Shown here in pieces: positions 32,611 to 39,512 of a stretch of DNA of 39,512 nucleotides. How positions within the stretch are numbered: the stretch's first letter is position 1; every line of letters begins with the position of its first letter. The DNA lies in the NCBI GenBank assembly GCA_002509405.1, contig DAVO01000001.1, forward strand, positions 1 through 39,512. Direction: 5' to 3'. The notes beneath the pieces are model-generated. The model did no database searches and was not told where the DNA came from. It saw nothing but the letters and a program-made list of their open reading frames with translations. Both the position numbers and the translations under genes were made by a program. Source of the stretch: Methanomassiliicoccaceae archaeon UBA72. GTDB lineage: Archaea > Thermoplasmatota > Thermoplasmata > Methanomassiliicoccales > Methanomethylophilaceae.

Positions 32611-33330
32611 TCAAAATTGCATGTACATCACTGCGGCCAGCATAGCCCCGGATATTCCGGTGATAAAATTATTCGTGTATTTCGATATAATGCGGTCCTC
32701 GATGGTGGCCCCGAAAAAGCTGTCCAAAACGTTCCCCGCCATGCCTGCGACCATAGGCAGAACGATCAACCAGCTCAGGTCGCGGAACAGGACCGCCCAT
32801 CCGATGAGCGAAACCGCGGCCGCCGCGACCAGCGACACTGCCAATCCCAATAACGATACTCCGCCGTTGGTCCCCGCCTCCACTCTTTTCAGGGTGGTTA
32901 CGAGCCATACGCGTTTATCTTTCACTCCTATTTCGCTCGCCACCGTGTCGGACGCCGCGACGGCCACGGAGCCGATATACGCCACAATGAATGCCCCCTC
33001 GTGGCCGGTAACCGCGAAGTCTAGAACAGCCACCGCGGCGGGCGCAAGGGCCACCCCGGCAATGTTCTTCCAGGACCTCTCTCCGTGTTTCCCTTCTTGG
33101 AGCCCGTCCTTTTTCTTTTCCATGAAGGCGAACTTCGTGGCGGTGAAACCTATGGCCGCGAAGATGACCAGCATCAAAAGCCAGTCGAGGCCCCCCATGA
33201 GTCCGATTACCAGCAATACCGCGGCCGCAGCGGCCGCCCCGTCAAGTGTAAGCATTCTGACCTTCAGTGCCGCTACGGACAGTGCTACGGAGAGCAGTAC
33301 GGCCAAAACGGCCTGCAGCAAAGGGTCCAT
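32611..33330 (-). CDS. DUF92 family membrane protein
   Basis: A 239-residue protein with about six to seven helices, of the DUF92 (TIGR00297) family. Conserved blocks seen are AASDTVASEIG (near residue 126), VEAGTNGGVSLLG (near 151) and GNVLDSFFGATIE (near 197). The plant relative VTE6 is a phytyl-phosphate kinase, and CDP-alcohol or polyprenyl-lipid chemistry is plausible; the archaeal substrate is not known. The last codons lie 28 nt upstream of the 5S promoter, on the same strand. Confidence 0.85.
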   Translation of the reverse strand: MDPLLQAVLAVLLSVALSVAALKVRMLTLDGAAAAAAVLLVIGLMGGLDWLLMLVIFAAIGFTATKFAFMEKKKDGLQEGKHGERSWKNIAGVALAPAAVAVLDFAVTGHEGAFIVAYIGSVAVAASDTVASEIGVKDKRVWLVTTLKRVEAGTNGGVSLLGLAVSLVAAAAVSLIGWAVLFRDLSWLIVLPMVAGMAGNVLDSFFGATIEDRIISKYTNNFITGISGAMLAAVMYMQF

Positions 33331-33378
33331 GGACGCATGGATTGATGGGACAGTAATTAATGATGTGCCAAGCGTTAA

Positions 33379-33645
33379 TCACATAATGCTCTCGAGAACG
33401 GACGTAGCGTACTCGATACACTGGGACTTGTTTTCCAAGGGGAAGAACATCACCTTTCCCTGCACATACAGGGTGGCCTCGATATCTCCCCACATGAAGA
33501 CGATCATCATCTCATCTCTCTGCTTTATGGCATGCCCCATCTTCCCGATGGCCTCTGCGGCCTTTTCCATATCAAGCTCAAATTCTTCCTGAGGGACGGC
33601 CATGAGCGCCGCGCCGCCGCATAGGCGGGCGATCGTGAATTTCAT
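33379..33645 (-). CDS. 88-residue protein of the pyr operon, unknown function
   Basis: An 88-residue cytoplasmic protein with no family I can name. A beta-strand start (MKFTIARLCGG), an acidic helix (about residues 20-42), then two strands, DEMMIVFMWGDIEATLYVQG and KVMFFPL, and a closing helix give a beta-alpha-beta-beta-alpha layout like a half TBP or small ligand-binding fold. Its ATG overlaps the stop of the UPF0200 gene (ATGA), so it is the last gene of the pyrB-pyrI-UPF0200 operon. A longer in-frame opening to 33924 is the shadow of that gene. Confidence 0.7.
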   Translation of the reverse strand: MKFTIARLCGGAALMAVPQEEFELDMEKAAEAIGKMGHAIKQRDEMMIVFMWGDIEATLYVQGKVMFFPLENKSQCIEYATSVLESIM

Positions 33646-34172
33646 GCCCTTAATTCCTCCAAGGTCTTCCGCACGTCCGCGTGGAAGTCCTCGAGCGTCG
33701 ATTCGTTGATGAACATGATGTCCGCCAGGGCGATGACCTCTGCCTGTCCCCAGGATATCTCCCTTGTGTCGCGGTCTGCGAACTCGACCCATTCCCTGGG
33801 GGCGTCCTCTCTTCCGCGTTTGACGAGCCTCCCGTATCTGGTGTCGGGGCTCGAGTGTATCGCGATGATGTACACATCCTCGCTGAGGGTCCTGAACGCG
33901 TCCACCTCCTCCATGCTCCTGCATCCGTCGACCAGGAAGATGTTGCCTTCCATCTTCTCGAGGGCTTTCCTGGCCCAGATGTCTTTCCCTTTCTTTTTTC
34001 TGGCCTTGTCCGCGAACTCGCCTATGGTGAGCCCCTTCTCGGAGTGGTATTTGGCATAGTGCTCTCGCACGATGTCTCCCATCCTCAGAAAGGGTATGTC
34101 CATCTCGCGGGCCACGGTCAGCAGTTCCTCTTTGCCCGATCCGGGCATTCCGGTAATGATGAATATCTTCAT
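33642..34172 (-). CDS. UPF0200 family P-loop kinase-like protein
   Basis: A 176-residue P-loop protein related to adenylate and dephospho-CoA kinases and belonging to the archaeal UPF0200 family. The P-loop GMPGSGKE (residues 8-15) has Glu where Ser or Thr is usual after the lysine; the family tolerates variation there, but magnesium binding may differ. IFLVDGCRSMEEVDAF and RLVKRGREDAPREW are the NMP-binding and lid-like segments. The ATG at 34172 overlaps the pyrI stop and is preferred to an in-frame start at 34220 inside pyrI. Substrate unknown; the operon hints at nucleotide metabolism. Confidence 0.82.
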   Translation of the reverse strand: MKIFIITGMPGSGKEELLTVAREMDIPFLRMGDIVREHYAKYHSEKGLTIGEFADKARKKKGKDIWARKALEKMEGNIFLVDGCRSMEEVDAFRTLSEDVYIIAIHSSPDTRYGRLVKRGREDAPREWVEFADRDTREISWGQAEVIALADIMFINESTLEDFHADVRKTLEELRA

Positions 34173-34642
34173 AGTAAATTGTCCGAGATGTTGCACAGTT
34201 CCCTGTCGCAGTAAGAGCACCTGAGCTTGGTGGGGCGCCTGCTGATCACCGCGAACTCCGTCTCAATAGGCTCGTTCTTGTTGGTTATGCAGTTGGGGTT
34301 GCAGCACTTGGCGAGCCCCGTGACATGGTCTCCGAGGACGACCCTGAACTTTTCCGCGACATAGTAGTCCCTGATGATCGAGATCGTGGCGTCCGGAGCG
34401 ATAAGGGCTATCTTGTCGACGGTTTTCTGGTCCAGCTCGCAGTCCTCTATCTTCACGATGTCCTTCCACTCCGCCGACTTTCTGGACGATACATGTATGC
34501 CGACGCTGATGGTCGAGTCCATATACTCGTTGACGCCCAGGATCTTCAGTACATTCAGGGCCTGTCCTGTGGCTATGTGGTCAATGACGGTCCCGTTTCT
34601 GATGGGGGCCAATTTTACTTCTTTTATAGCCTTCACGTCCAT
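34169..34642 (-). CDS. pyrI: Aspartate carbamoyltransferase regulatory chain
   Basis: A 157-residue regulatory subunit of ATCase, which binds CTP or ATP in its N-terminal domain and docks to PyrB by a zinc domain. The zinc ligands C113, C118, C142 and C145 show the expected C-x4-C...C-x2-C spacing. The ATG at 34642 overlaps the pyrB stop as ATGA; a start at 34669 would sit inside pyrB. Feedback control by CTP is expected from the family. Confidence 0.94.
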   Translation of the reverse strand: MDVKAIKEVKLAPIRNGTVIDHIATGQALNVLKILGVNEYMDSTISVGIHVSSRKSAEWKDIVKIEDCELDQKTVDKIALIAPDATISIIRDYYVAEKFRVVLGDHVTGLAKCCNPNCITNKNEPIETEFAVISRRPTKLRCSYCDRELCNISDNLL

Positions 34643-35571
34643 CAGATCTCGCCTCCCAGTATGGCGCATAGAAGGGCCATTCTAACGGGTACACCGTTGA
34701 ATGCCTGCTGGAAGTACTTGGCGTGCTCCGAAGAGTCGACCTCCGGTGCTATCTCGTCTATCCTTGGGAGAGGGTGCATGATCGCCATGTCGCTTCTGGC
34801 CTCCCTGAGCACGGCATTATTGATGCGATACGTTCCGGCCACCTTCTTATATTCTGCCGGGTCGGGGAACCTTTCTCTCTGGATTCTGGTGACGTAAAGC
34901 ACGTCTGCTTTGTCGATGGCCTCCTCCAGGCTCGTGGTCTTCGTGGGCCTGCATCCCTTTTCTTTTATGTGATTGATGATTTCTTCGGGCATCTGCAGGG
35001 AGTCGGGAGCCACGAGCGTAAGTTTGGCGCCGAACATCGTCAGCGCCTCGGCGAGCGAATGGACGGTCCTTCCATATTTCAGGTCACCCACCAGCACCAC
35101 GTTGAGGCCGTCAAGGGAACCTTTAGCCTGGCGCATCGTGAATAGGTCTAGCAGGGTCTGCGTCGGATGGGATCCGGCGCCGTCTCCGGCATTTATGACG
35201 GGATTGATGGAGAAATTGGCCGCCAGACGTGCAGCGCCTTCGTACGGGTGTCTCAGGACGATGAGGTCGCAATATGCGTCGACCATCCTTATCGTGTCAG
35301 CCAGCGTCTCACCCTTGGAGATGGATGTCATGGACATCTCGGACACGTCTATGACGTCGCATCCGAGCCTGTAGGCGGCGCTTTCGAACGAGAGCTTCGT
35401 GCGTGTCGAAGGCTCGAAGAACAGGTTGCCAAGTATCTTTCCGTGAAGAACCCGGTTCACCTTTTCGCCGGTAGCGTACGGCACCATTTTTTCGGATAAG
35501 TCGAGAATCGATTCGATCTCTTCCCTTGTCAGGTCCCTTATGGAAACGACGTCCCTGTCATAGAAGTCCAT
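34642..35571 (-). CDS. pyrB: Aspartate carbamoyltransferase catalytic chain
   Basis: A 309-residue enzyme joining carbamoyl phosphate and aspartate in the second step of pyrimidine synthesis. Carbamoyl-phosphate binding STRTKLS (residues 55-61), SHPTQTLLDLFTMRQ, DLKYGRTVHSL and the aspartate-binding HPLPR are seen. An ATG at 35589 would add six residues, but the TATA box at 35594-35599 is only 5 nt from it and 23-28 nt from the ATG at 35571, so the inner start of a leaderless mRNA is preferred. First gene of the pyrB-pyrI-UPF0200-88-residue operon. Confidence 0.93.
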   Translation of the reverse strand: MDFYDRDVVSIRDLTREEIESILDLSEKMVPYATGEKVNRVLHGKILGNLFFEPSTRTKLSFESAAYRLGCDVIDVSEMSMTSISKGETLADTIRMVDAYCDLIVLRHPYEGAARLAANFSINPVINAGDGAGSHPTQTLLDLFTMRQAKGSLDGLNVVLVGDLKYGRTVHSLAEALTMFGAKLTLVAPDSLQMPEEIINHIKEKGCRPTKTTSLEEAIDKADVLYVTRIQRERFPDPAEYKKVAGTYRINNAVLREARSDMAIMHPLPRIDEIAPEVDSSEHAKYFQQAFNGVPVRMALLCAILGGEI

Positions 35572-35593
35572 GGTGGCTAATCCTGCCATTGCG

Positions 35594-35599
35594 ATATAA
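35594..35599 (-). promoter_or_regulatory. TATA box of the pyrBI operon
   Basis: Read on the minus strand as TTATAT within GGGTTATATCG, 23-28 nt before the ATG at 35571. It decides the pyrB start. Confidence 0.5.
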
Positions 35600-35654
35600 C
35601 CCTTACTCCGCGCGTACCAACATTAATTAACGGGGGGGCTCTCACTGAATGTAG

Positions 35655-37349
35655 ATGCTGGACATTATCGCTAGGTCCCATAGGGGAAGAGTCTGCAAAT
35701 ACAAGGACGGAGAGCATGATCTATCCACTCCTGCGGTCGTAACCCTGGGAAGGTCGGCCGGGCCGTTCGTATCGCTGGAGCCTGAAGGAAGGGTCCTGCA
35801 TTTCATGGGTACCGAAGTGCCTCTTGACGAAGGGTTGCTGACCACAGTATCGTCGGGCCGCGGGGGAATGCGCGGATCCTACGGGAAGCTGTGCGTCCTC
35901 AGACTGCCTTTGGACGGCACAGAGGAGATTCCGGAAGACTGCGAGGTGGTCGTCGTCCCGAACGCATTCGAGCTTAGGCGCGATGCAAGGAAGCTTCTGG
36001 ATGCCATTATAAAGGTCAGGGAGGCCGCAGGCTTCGGCCGCTTGGTTTACATGTCCGGGATAGCGGAGCCTTCTACCCTGTCCATCTTGAGCTACATGGG
36101 CGTGGACATCTTCGACGACGTACTGCCCAGCGCAGCCGGTCTCATGGGCGTGAGGATGATCCCGGAAGGCGAGGTGGCCATGGGATACGATGTCTCCAGG
36201 GATAACACGAGGGCCCTGAAAGAAGAGGTGGAGAAGGTGTCGCTGTTCACTGTGTCAGGGCGCCTCAGGGAGCTCGTGGACCAGAGGTCCGCAGCATCTC
36301 CCTCCTCCGTGGCACTTCTGAGGCTTTACGACGGTCAAGGTTATGAATATCAGGAGGAGGCCTGCACCCTGGCAGGGGGAAGGTTCTGCAGCAACACGGT
36401 CCAGGCCCTACGCAGGCCGGACGTCGAGCGCTATCGCAGGACGATTGCTGGCCGGTACAGGAAGCCGTACCACAAGCGTATATTGTTGCTATTGCCTTGC
36501 TCTGCAAGGAAACCCTATCACACGTCGAAGTCCCACAAGGCCTTCTCTTCCGCCATACACACGGGCGACCATGACACTTTGGTGCACGAGGTGATATTGA
36601 CATCGCCCCTGGGGCTTGTTCCCAGAGAGCTCGACGTATTCTATCCGGCCAACGCGTACGACATACCTGTCACCGGGGAATGGAACTGCCAGGAGAAACA
36701 GATGATCAGGTCGATGCTGTCGGAGCTTCTGGAGCAGGGCTATGACAAGGTAGTGTGCCACTTCCCAGATTATGAGATGATCAAGGACCTGGCGGACATG
36801 GAATTCACTGTAGAGAACGGGGATCCAACATCGTTCGCGTCCCTCGGAAGGCTCGATGCAACCCTGAGGGAGGCTTCGAGAGGTATGGACCTGCCGGGCT
36901 ATATGGTCGACCGCAAGGAGAATGTGCGTTCGGTCCTCCGTTTCCAGTTTGGACAGGATGCCGCCGACGCGATAATGGACGAAAATACGTTCGCAACCGG
37001 TAAATTCCCATACTGGAAGATCGTCAGGGAAGATTCCCGGGACAGGTCCATAAAAACACAGCTGGGAATGCTGACTCCGGAGAGAGGCATGATATCGCTT
37101 ACCCTGGAAGGGGCCGAAGTTCTGTCAGGGACCGGAAAGTACGCCGTCACTATGAATGATTTCGAGCTCAAGGGGAACCTGTTCGCGGTCGGAGCGGTCG
37201 GAGCGGACCCCGGAATAAGGATAGGAGACGAAGCGGTCATAATGCGTGGCGGGAAGGTCGCAGGCGTAGGGGTAGCCGAGATGTGTGGCAGGGAAATGGT
37301 CCAGATGAACCGCGGAATGGCAGTTCGTGTCCGCCACAAGTCAAAATGA
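35655..37349 (+). CDS. arcS: Archaeosine synthase ArcS (TgtA2)
   Basis: A 564-residue enzyme that completes archaeosine at position 15 of archaeal tRNAs, converting preQ0-tRNA made by TgtA. The ArcS-specific motif PCSARKPYHTSKSH lies at about residues 280-293, after an N-terminal TGT-like region that lacks an evident TGT zinc site; the last 75 residues are a PUA RNA-binding domain (GADPGIRIGDEAVIMRGGKV). The length fits the family. TATA-like CATTAATTAA is centred about 28 nt before the ATG (leaderless). It is divergent from pyrB and ends in a hairpin terminator. Confidence 0.92.
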   Translation: MLDIIARSHRGRVCKYKDGEHDLSTPAVVTLGRSAGPFVSLEPEGRVLHFMGTEVPLDEGLLTTVSSGRGGMRGSYGKLCVLRLPLDGTEEIPEDCEVVVVPNAFELRRDARKLLDAIIKVREAAGFGRLVYMSGIAEPSTLSILSYMGVDIFDDVLPSAAGLMGVRMIPEGEVAMGYDVSRDNTRALKEEVEKVSLFTVSGRLRELVDQRSAASPSSVALLRLYDGQGYEYQEEACTLAGGRFCSNTVQALRRPDVERYRRTIAGRYRKPYHKRILLLLPCSARKPYHTSKSHKAFSSAIHTGDHDTLVHEVILTSPLGLVPRELDVFYPANAYDIPVTGEWNCQEKQMIRSMLSELLEQGYDKVVCHFPDYEMIKDLADMEFTVENGDPTSFASLGRLDATLREASRGMDLPGYMVDRKENVRSVLRFQFGQDAADAIMDENTFATGKFPYWKIVREDSRDRSIKTQLGMLTPERGMISLTLEGAEVLSGTGKYAVTMNDFELKGNLFAVGAVGADPGIRIGDEAVIMRGGKVAGVGVAEMCGREMVQMNRGMAVRVRHKSK

Positions 37350-37472
37350 CTACGACCACGTACTTTCAGTCACTTTCGGTGACCTCCCCTGATTTGGTTC
37401 ATATACTACGCCGTCGATGATTGAATAAGAAGGCCGGAAGTGCATCCCCCGACGCACCTGAGAGTCTTCCAC

Positions 37473-37520
37473 CAGAGGCAGGGACATACACATCCCATCC
37501 AACTGCCTTGCCTCTGTTTT
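37473..37520 (+). terminator. Compound hairpin terminator candidate of arcS
   Basis: CAGAGGCA (37473-37480) pairs with TGCCTCTG (37509-37516), with an inner GGGA/TCCC stem, and is followed by TTTTCATTTTT. It lies about 125 nt after the arcS stop, just before the convergent Sel1 gene. A weaker GTCAC-TTTCG-GTGAC hairpin lies at 37369-37383. Confidence 0.55.
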
Positions 37521-38086
37521 CATTTTTCCCGGCTGTCATTCTGTTCGGGGAAAAGGTCCTCCAATTTGGAGACTGCTTCTTCGTTCCCCCTTTCAGCCGC
37601 TTTTCTCAGAAATTCCATGGCTTTGTCCATATCGCGGTCGGTGCCGCAGCCGTCCCGGTACATGTAGAAAAGGGTCACTAGCGCCTGATCGAAGCCCCTG
37701 CCGGCGGCATCCGTTATCAGTGCAAGGGCGGCCCCCATGTCCTGGGGAATGCCTTTGCCGTCCCTGTACATCAGTCCCATGCGGTAAGATCCTGCTGCGA
37801 GCCCTCCCTCCGAGGCCATCTTGAACAGACGGAACGCCGAATCGAAGTCGGCGACCCTCTGATTATCCTTGTTTACGAATCCATGCTCCAGCATGTCCCC
37901 CAGTGTCAGGGCGGCTCCTGGAGAACCGTTCTCCGCACCCATCTTGAAGAACTCCACAGCCTTGTCGACGTCCTTGTCCACGCCTATCCCGTTAAGGTAG
38001 CATGCACCGACTTCGAACGCGGCCTCGCAGTCCCCGGACTTTGCCGCTCTTTTGAGTTTCCACAGGCTTCCTTCGCGACCGAACAC
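37520..38086 (-). CDS. Sel1-repeat (TPR-like) protein
   Basis: A 188-residue helical-repeat protein with about four to five Sel1-like repeats of roughly 36 residues, each with an A-x-x-x-G-x-x-Y/M-x-x-G pattern (for example EVGACYLNGIGVDKD and RMGLMYRDGKGIPQD). Such solenoids serve as protein-binding scaffolds. A GTG at 38131 opens a longer frame, but TATAT at 38110-38114 lies inside it and 24-28 nt before another in-frame GTG at 38086, which is chosen. No signal peptide. Partner unknown. Confidence 0.78.
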   Translation of the reverse strand: MFGREGSLWKLKRAAKSGDCEAAFEVGACYLNGIGVDKDVDKAVEFFKMGAENGSPGAALTLGDMLEHGFVNKDNQRVADFDSAFRLFKMASEGGLAAGSYRMGLMYRDGKGIPQDMGAALALITDAAGRGFDQALVTLFYMYRDGCGTDRDMDKAMEFLRKAAERGNEEAVSKLEDLFPEQNDSREK

Positions 38087-38140
38087 GGGCGGTAATGGGC
38101 CCGGAACGCTATATCGGTTGCGATGCGTCACGGATAGACG

Positions 38141-39004
38141 TCAGTCCTGCAGTTCATTGGAATATTTCTCGCTCAGCCTCGACAGCCACACACTCAGTGC
38201 AAGTCCCAGCACCAAAGCGGTCAGGCCACCTGCCGCTTCGATCCAGGTGTCTGTGGCGGTCAGCGTGTTGTATGCCACCAAAAAAGTGGACCCTATCGTG
38301 AGGCCGAATATCATATAGAACGTAGATTTCCGATAGGATCTCAGTGCCCAAGTCACGATTTTCGCGAACAGGACCAGCCCGGTTACGAGGCCGATGCCGA
38401 AAAACACTATTACCACGATATCGAAGTCCGTGAAGGAATTTATCAGTGGTTTGTACAGTCCCATCGCCAGCAGTATGGCGCTTCCGCTCACTCCCGGTGC
38501 GATCTTGGAAGCCGCTATAACAAGCCCGGTGACGATCAGCACCATGTACATGGTCCCCTCGTGAGCTATACCTCTGTCTCCGCCTGTCTCCTCGATGCTC
38601 CCGGCGAACATGAGCAGTATAGTTACTGCGATACCGGCCGTCAGAGCGACATAGTTAAGCGCGGAGCTTTTTTTACCGTCTTCCTTTGTCATCTTGTATA
38701 CGTCAGGAAACTGCCCCACAATCAGCCCAGTGAAGAAGAACATTGCCGGGACCTCCAGATTTGCCATAAGCCAATCTAATCCGAAGGCCGTGACGGCCAT
38801 TCCGAGGACCATCCCCCCGCCTACAAAAAGGAGGAACCTGAAATCGGTCCTCCATTTGTGGAAGATGTCGCCAAGGTCCTCCATCAGTCTTTCGTATATA
38901 CCGAAAACGACGGCGGCCACACCTCCGCTGGCGCCCGGAAGGATACTCAGGACTCCTATGAACGCACCAACAAGACCGTTCTTTGCGTCGGCAATCCTTC
39001 CCAT
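38141..39004 (-). CDS. DUF368 membrane protein (PopT-type polyprenyl-phosphate transporter family)
   Basis: A 287-residue polytopic protein with about eight to nine helices. Two copies of the family motif, LPGASGG (residues 22-28) and APGVSGS (169-175), show an inverted internal repeat. Bacterial DUF368 proteins (PopT) return undecaprenyl phosphate to the inner leaflet for envelope and glycan assembly; here dolichyl phosphate recycling for N-glycosylation is inferred. A TATA box at 39028-39036 lies 24-32 nt before the ATG (leaderless). The Sel1 gene follows on the same strand. Confidence 0.87.
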   Translation of the reverse strand: MGRIADAKNGLVGAFIGVLSILPGASGGVAAVVFGIYERLMEDLGDIFHKWRTDFRFLLFVGGGMVLGMAVTAFGLDWLMANLEVPAMFFFTGLIVGQFPDVYKMTKEDGKKSSALNYVALTAGIAVTILLMFAGSIEETGGDRGIAHEGTMYMVLIVTGLVIAASKIAPGVSGSAILLAMGLYKPLINSFTDFDIVVIVFFGIGLVTGLVLFAKIVTWALRSYRKSTFYMIFGLTIGSTFLVAYNTLTATDTWIEAAGGLTALVLGLALSVWLSRLSEKYSNELQD

Positions 39005-39027
39005 AAAACAATGTCAGCAAATGGCCG

Positions 39028-39036
39028 TATTTAAAA
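39028..39036 (-). promoter_or_regulatory. TATA box of the DUF368 gene
   Basis: Read on the minus strand as TTTTAAATA, 24-32 nt before the ATG at 39004. Confidence 0.5.
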
Positions 39037-39100
39037 GGCGCAGACATTAAAACCCTATTTTACGGCTGATGCCCGGGACGGGGTCGCGACAAAAAGCATT

Positions 39101-39457
39101 TCAGCCGTCTATTAGGTCATCTGACCCCTCGGCGGTAAATCGCACGCAGTTGGCGTGTATCCGCCTGGCCTTGTTCTCGGATAGCATTCCAAGTTCAAGC
39201 CAGGCGGCGTTTATGACGCCGGACGGCGCAAGGCATGTCGCCGACGCAACAGAACATATCTCCGGGTCGTAAACCCTGCTGCCGCGCCAATCCGTGACGT
39301 CTTTGACGGTGACCTTATTGCCGAGCCCTTCCGCGTATCTCCGGATGTGCTCGCAATCGGTCGCGATATGGATGTCCAGGTCCCCGTCTTCTCTGAGTTT
39401 TGCGGAGATCTTGTGCTTCTTGTCACAGAAAGCCATATCGACGATTACGGAGGCCAT
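39101..39457 (-). CDS. Small cysteine-containing protein, DUF6951-like
   Basis: A 118-residue soluble protein. Four cysteines fall in FCDKK, TDCEH and ICSVASATC, with a fifth near the C-terminus; the strand-helix pattern with ATDCEHIRRYAEGL and TCLAPSGVINAAWLELG resembles a small methanogen family that I recall as DUF6951, often found beside methyltransferase or corrinoid genes. That recollection is not verified. The ATG at 39457 is preferred to an in-frame start at 39484 because conserved sequence begins there. It could bind a metal or corrinoid. Confidence 0.62.
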   Translation of the reverse strand: MASVIVDMAFCDKKHKISAKLREDGDLDIHIATDCEHIRRYAEGLGNKVTVKDVTDWRGSRVYDPEICSVASATCLAPSGVINAAWLELGMLSENKARRIHANCVRFTAEGSDDLIDG

Positions 39458-39512
39458 ATGCTTCCGAATGGCGTGTGAATACAAAAAACATTCCGCTTAG
39501 GAAGGTTGAAAA

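Noticed and set aside
32354..32645. Overlapping reading frames on both strands across the 5S gene
   Set aside because: They run through the conserved 5S rRNA structure and have no protein features.
1..39512. CRISPR arrays, insertion sequences and prophage genes
   Set aside because: No regularly spaced direct repeats of CRISPR size, transposase, integrase or phage structural gene was seen on reading both strands.

Overview
The window looks like a gene-dense, roughly 55% GC chromosomal segment from a methanogenic archaeon, most likely of the order Methanomassiliicoccales (Thermoplasmata). Pointers: class I lysyl-tRNA synthetase, topoisomerase VI, archaeosine synthase ArcS, Sec61beta, a DRG-type GTPase, four-subunit pyruvate:ferredoxin oxidoreductase (porGDAB), PyrB/PyrI, many TATA boxes placed about 25 nt before start codons (leaderless mRNAs), and a 5S rRNA gene standing alone rather than in an rRNA operon, as is usual in Thermoplasmata. 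The assignment is inferred from gene content; no marker phylogeny was possible. No CRISPR array, insertion sequence or prophage was seen.

Region 1 (1-7220): a flavodoxin and a CrcB fluoride channel, then the most distinctive locus of the window, a four-gene uptake system (1326-7220). It encodes a membrane-anchored protein with two DUF4430-like (transcobalamin-C-terminal-like) domains, a solute-binding protein carrying one more such domain, a 958-residue fusion of a DUF4430-like domain, a PQQ-type beta-propeller and a complete FecCD/BtuC permease, and the ATPase. A perfect 17-bp palindrome abuts the TATA box of the first gene. The likely cargo is a corrinoid or another large metal chelate (inference).

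Region 2 (7252-19507): TerC divergent from a NikR-like regulator, a long acidic disordered protein, a CPA2 antiporter, Sec61beta (55 residues, easily missed), LysRS with an altered KMSKS loop, Top6A/Top6B, a zinc-ribbon membrane protein, the DRG-family GTPase and a tiny membrane protein.

Region 3 (19584-25756): HisS, RNase HI overlapping a bacterial-type PanD, a second BtuFCD/FecBCD-type transporter with a membrane-tethered binding protein, tRNA-Asp(GTC) with encoded CCA, and a CBS plus ParB/SerK-like protein.

Region 4 (25792-32552): PEP synthase divergent from porGDAB; together they take acetyl-CoA to pyruvate and PEP. Their shared 278-bp intergenic region holds ATTCGTA repeats spaced 21 and 42 bp apart. 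A tandem pair of small paralogous membrane proteins bounded by AT-rich dyads follows, then the solitary 5S rRNA gene.

Region 5 (32611-39457): a DUF92 protein; a tightly overlapping operon pyrB-pyrI-UPF0200 kinase-like-88-residue protein; ArcS; a Sel1-repeat protein; a DUF368 (PopT-type polyprenyl-phosphate transporter family) protein; and a small cysteine-bearing methanogen protein. Packing is tight: operon genes overlap by ATGA, and two convergent gene pairs meet stop-to-stop on the same TGATCA hexamer.
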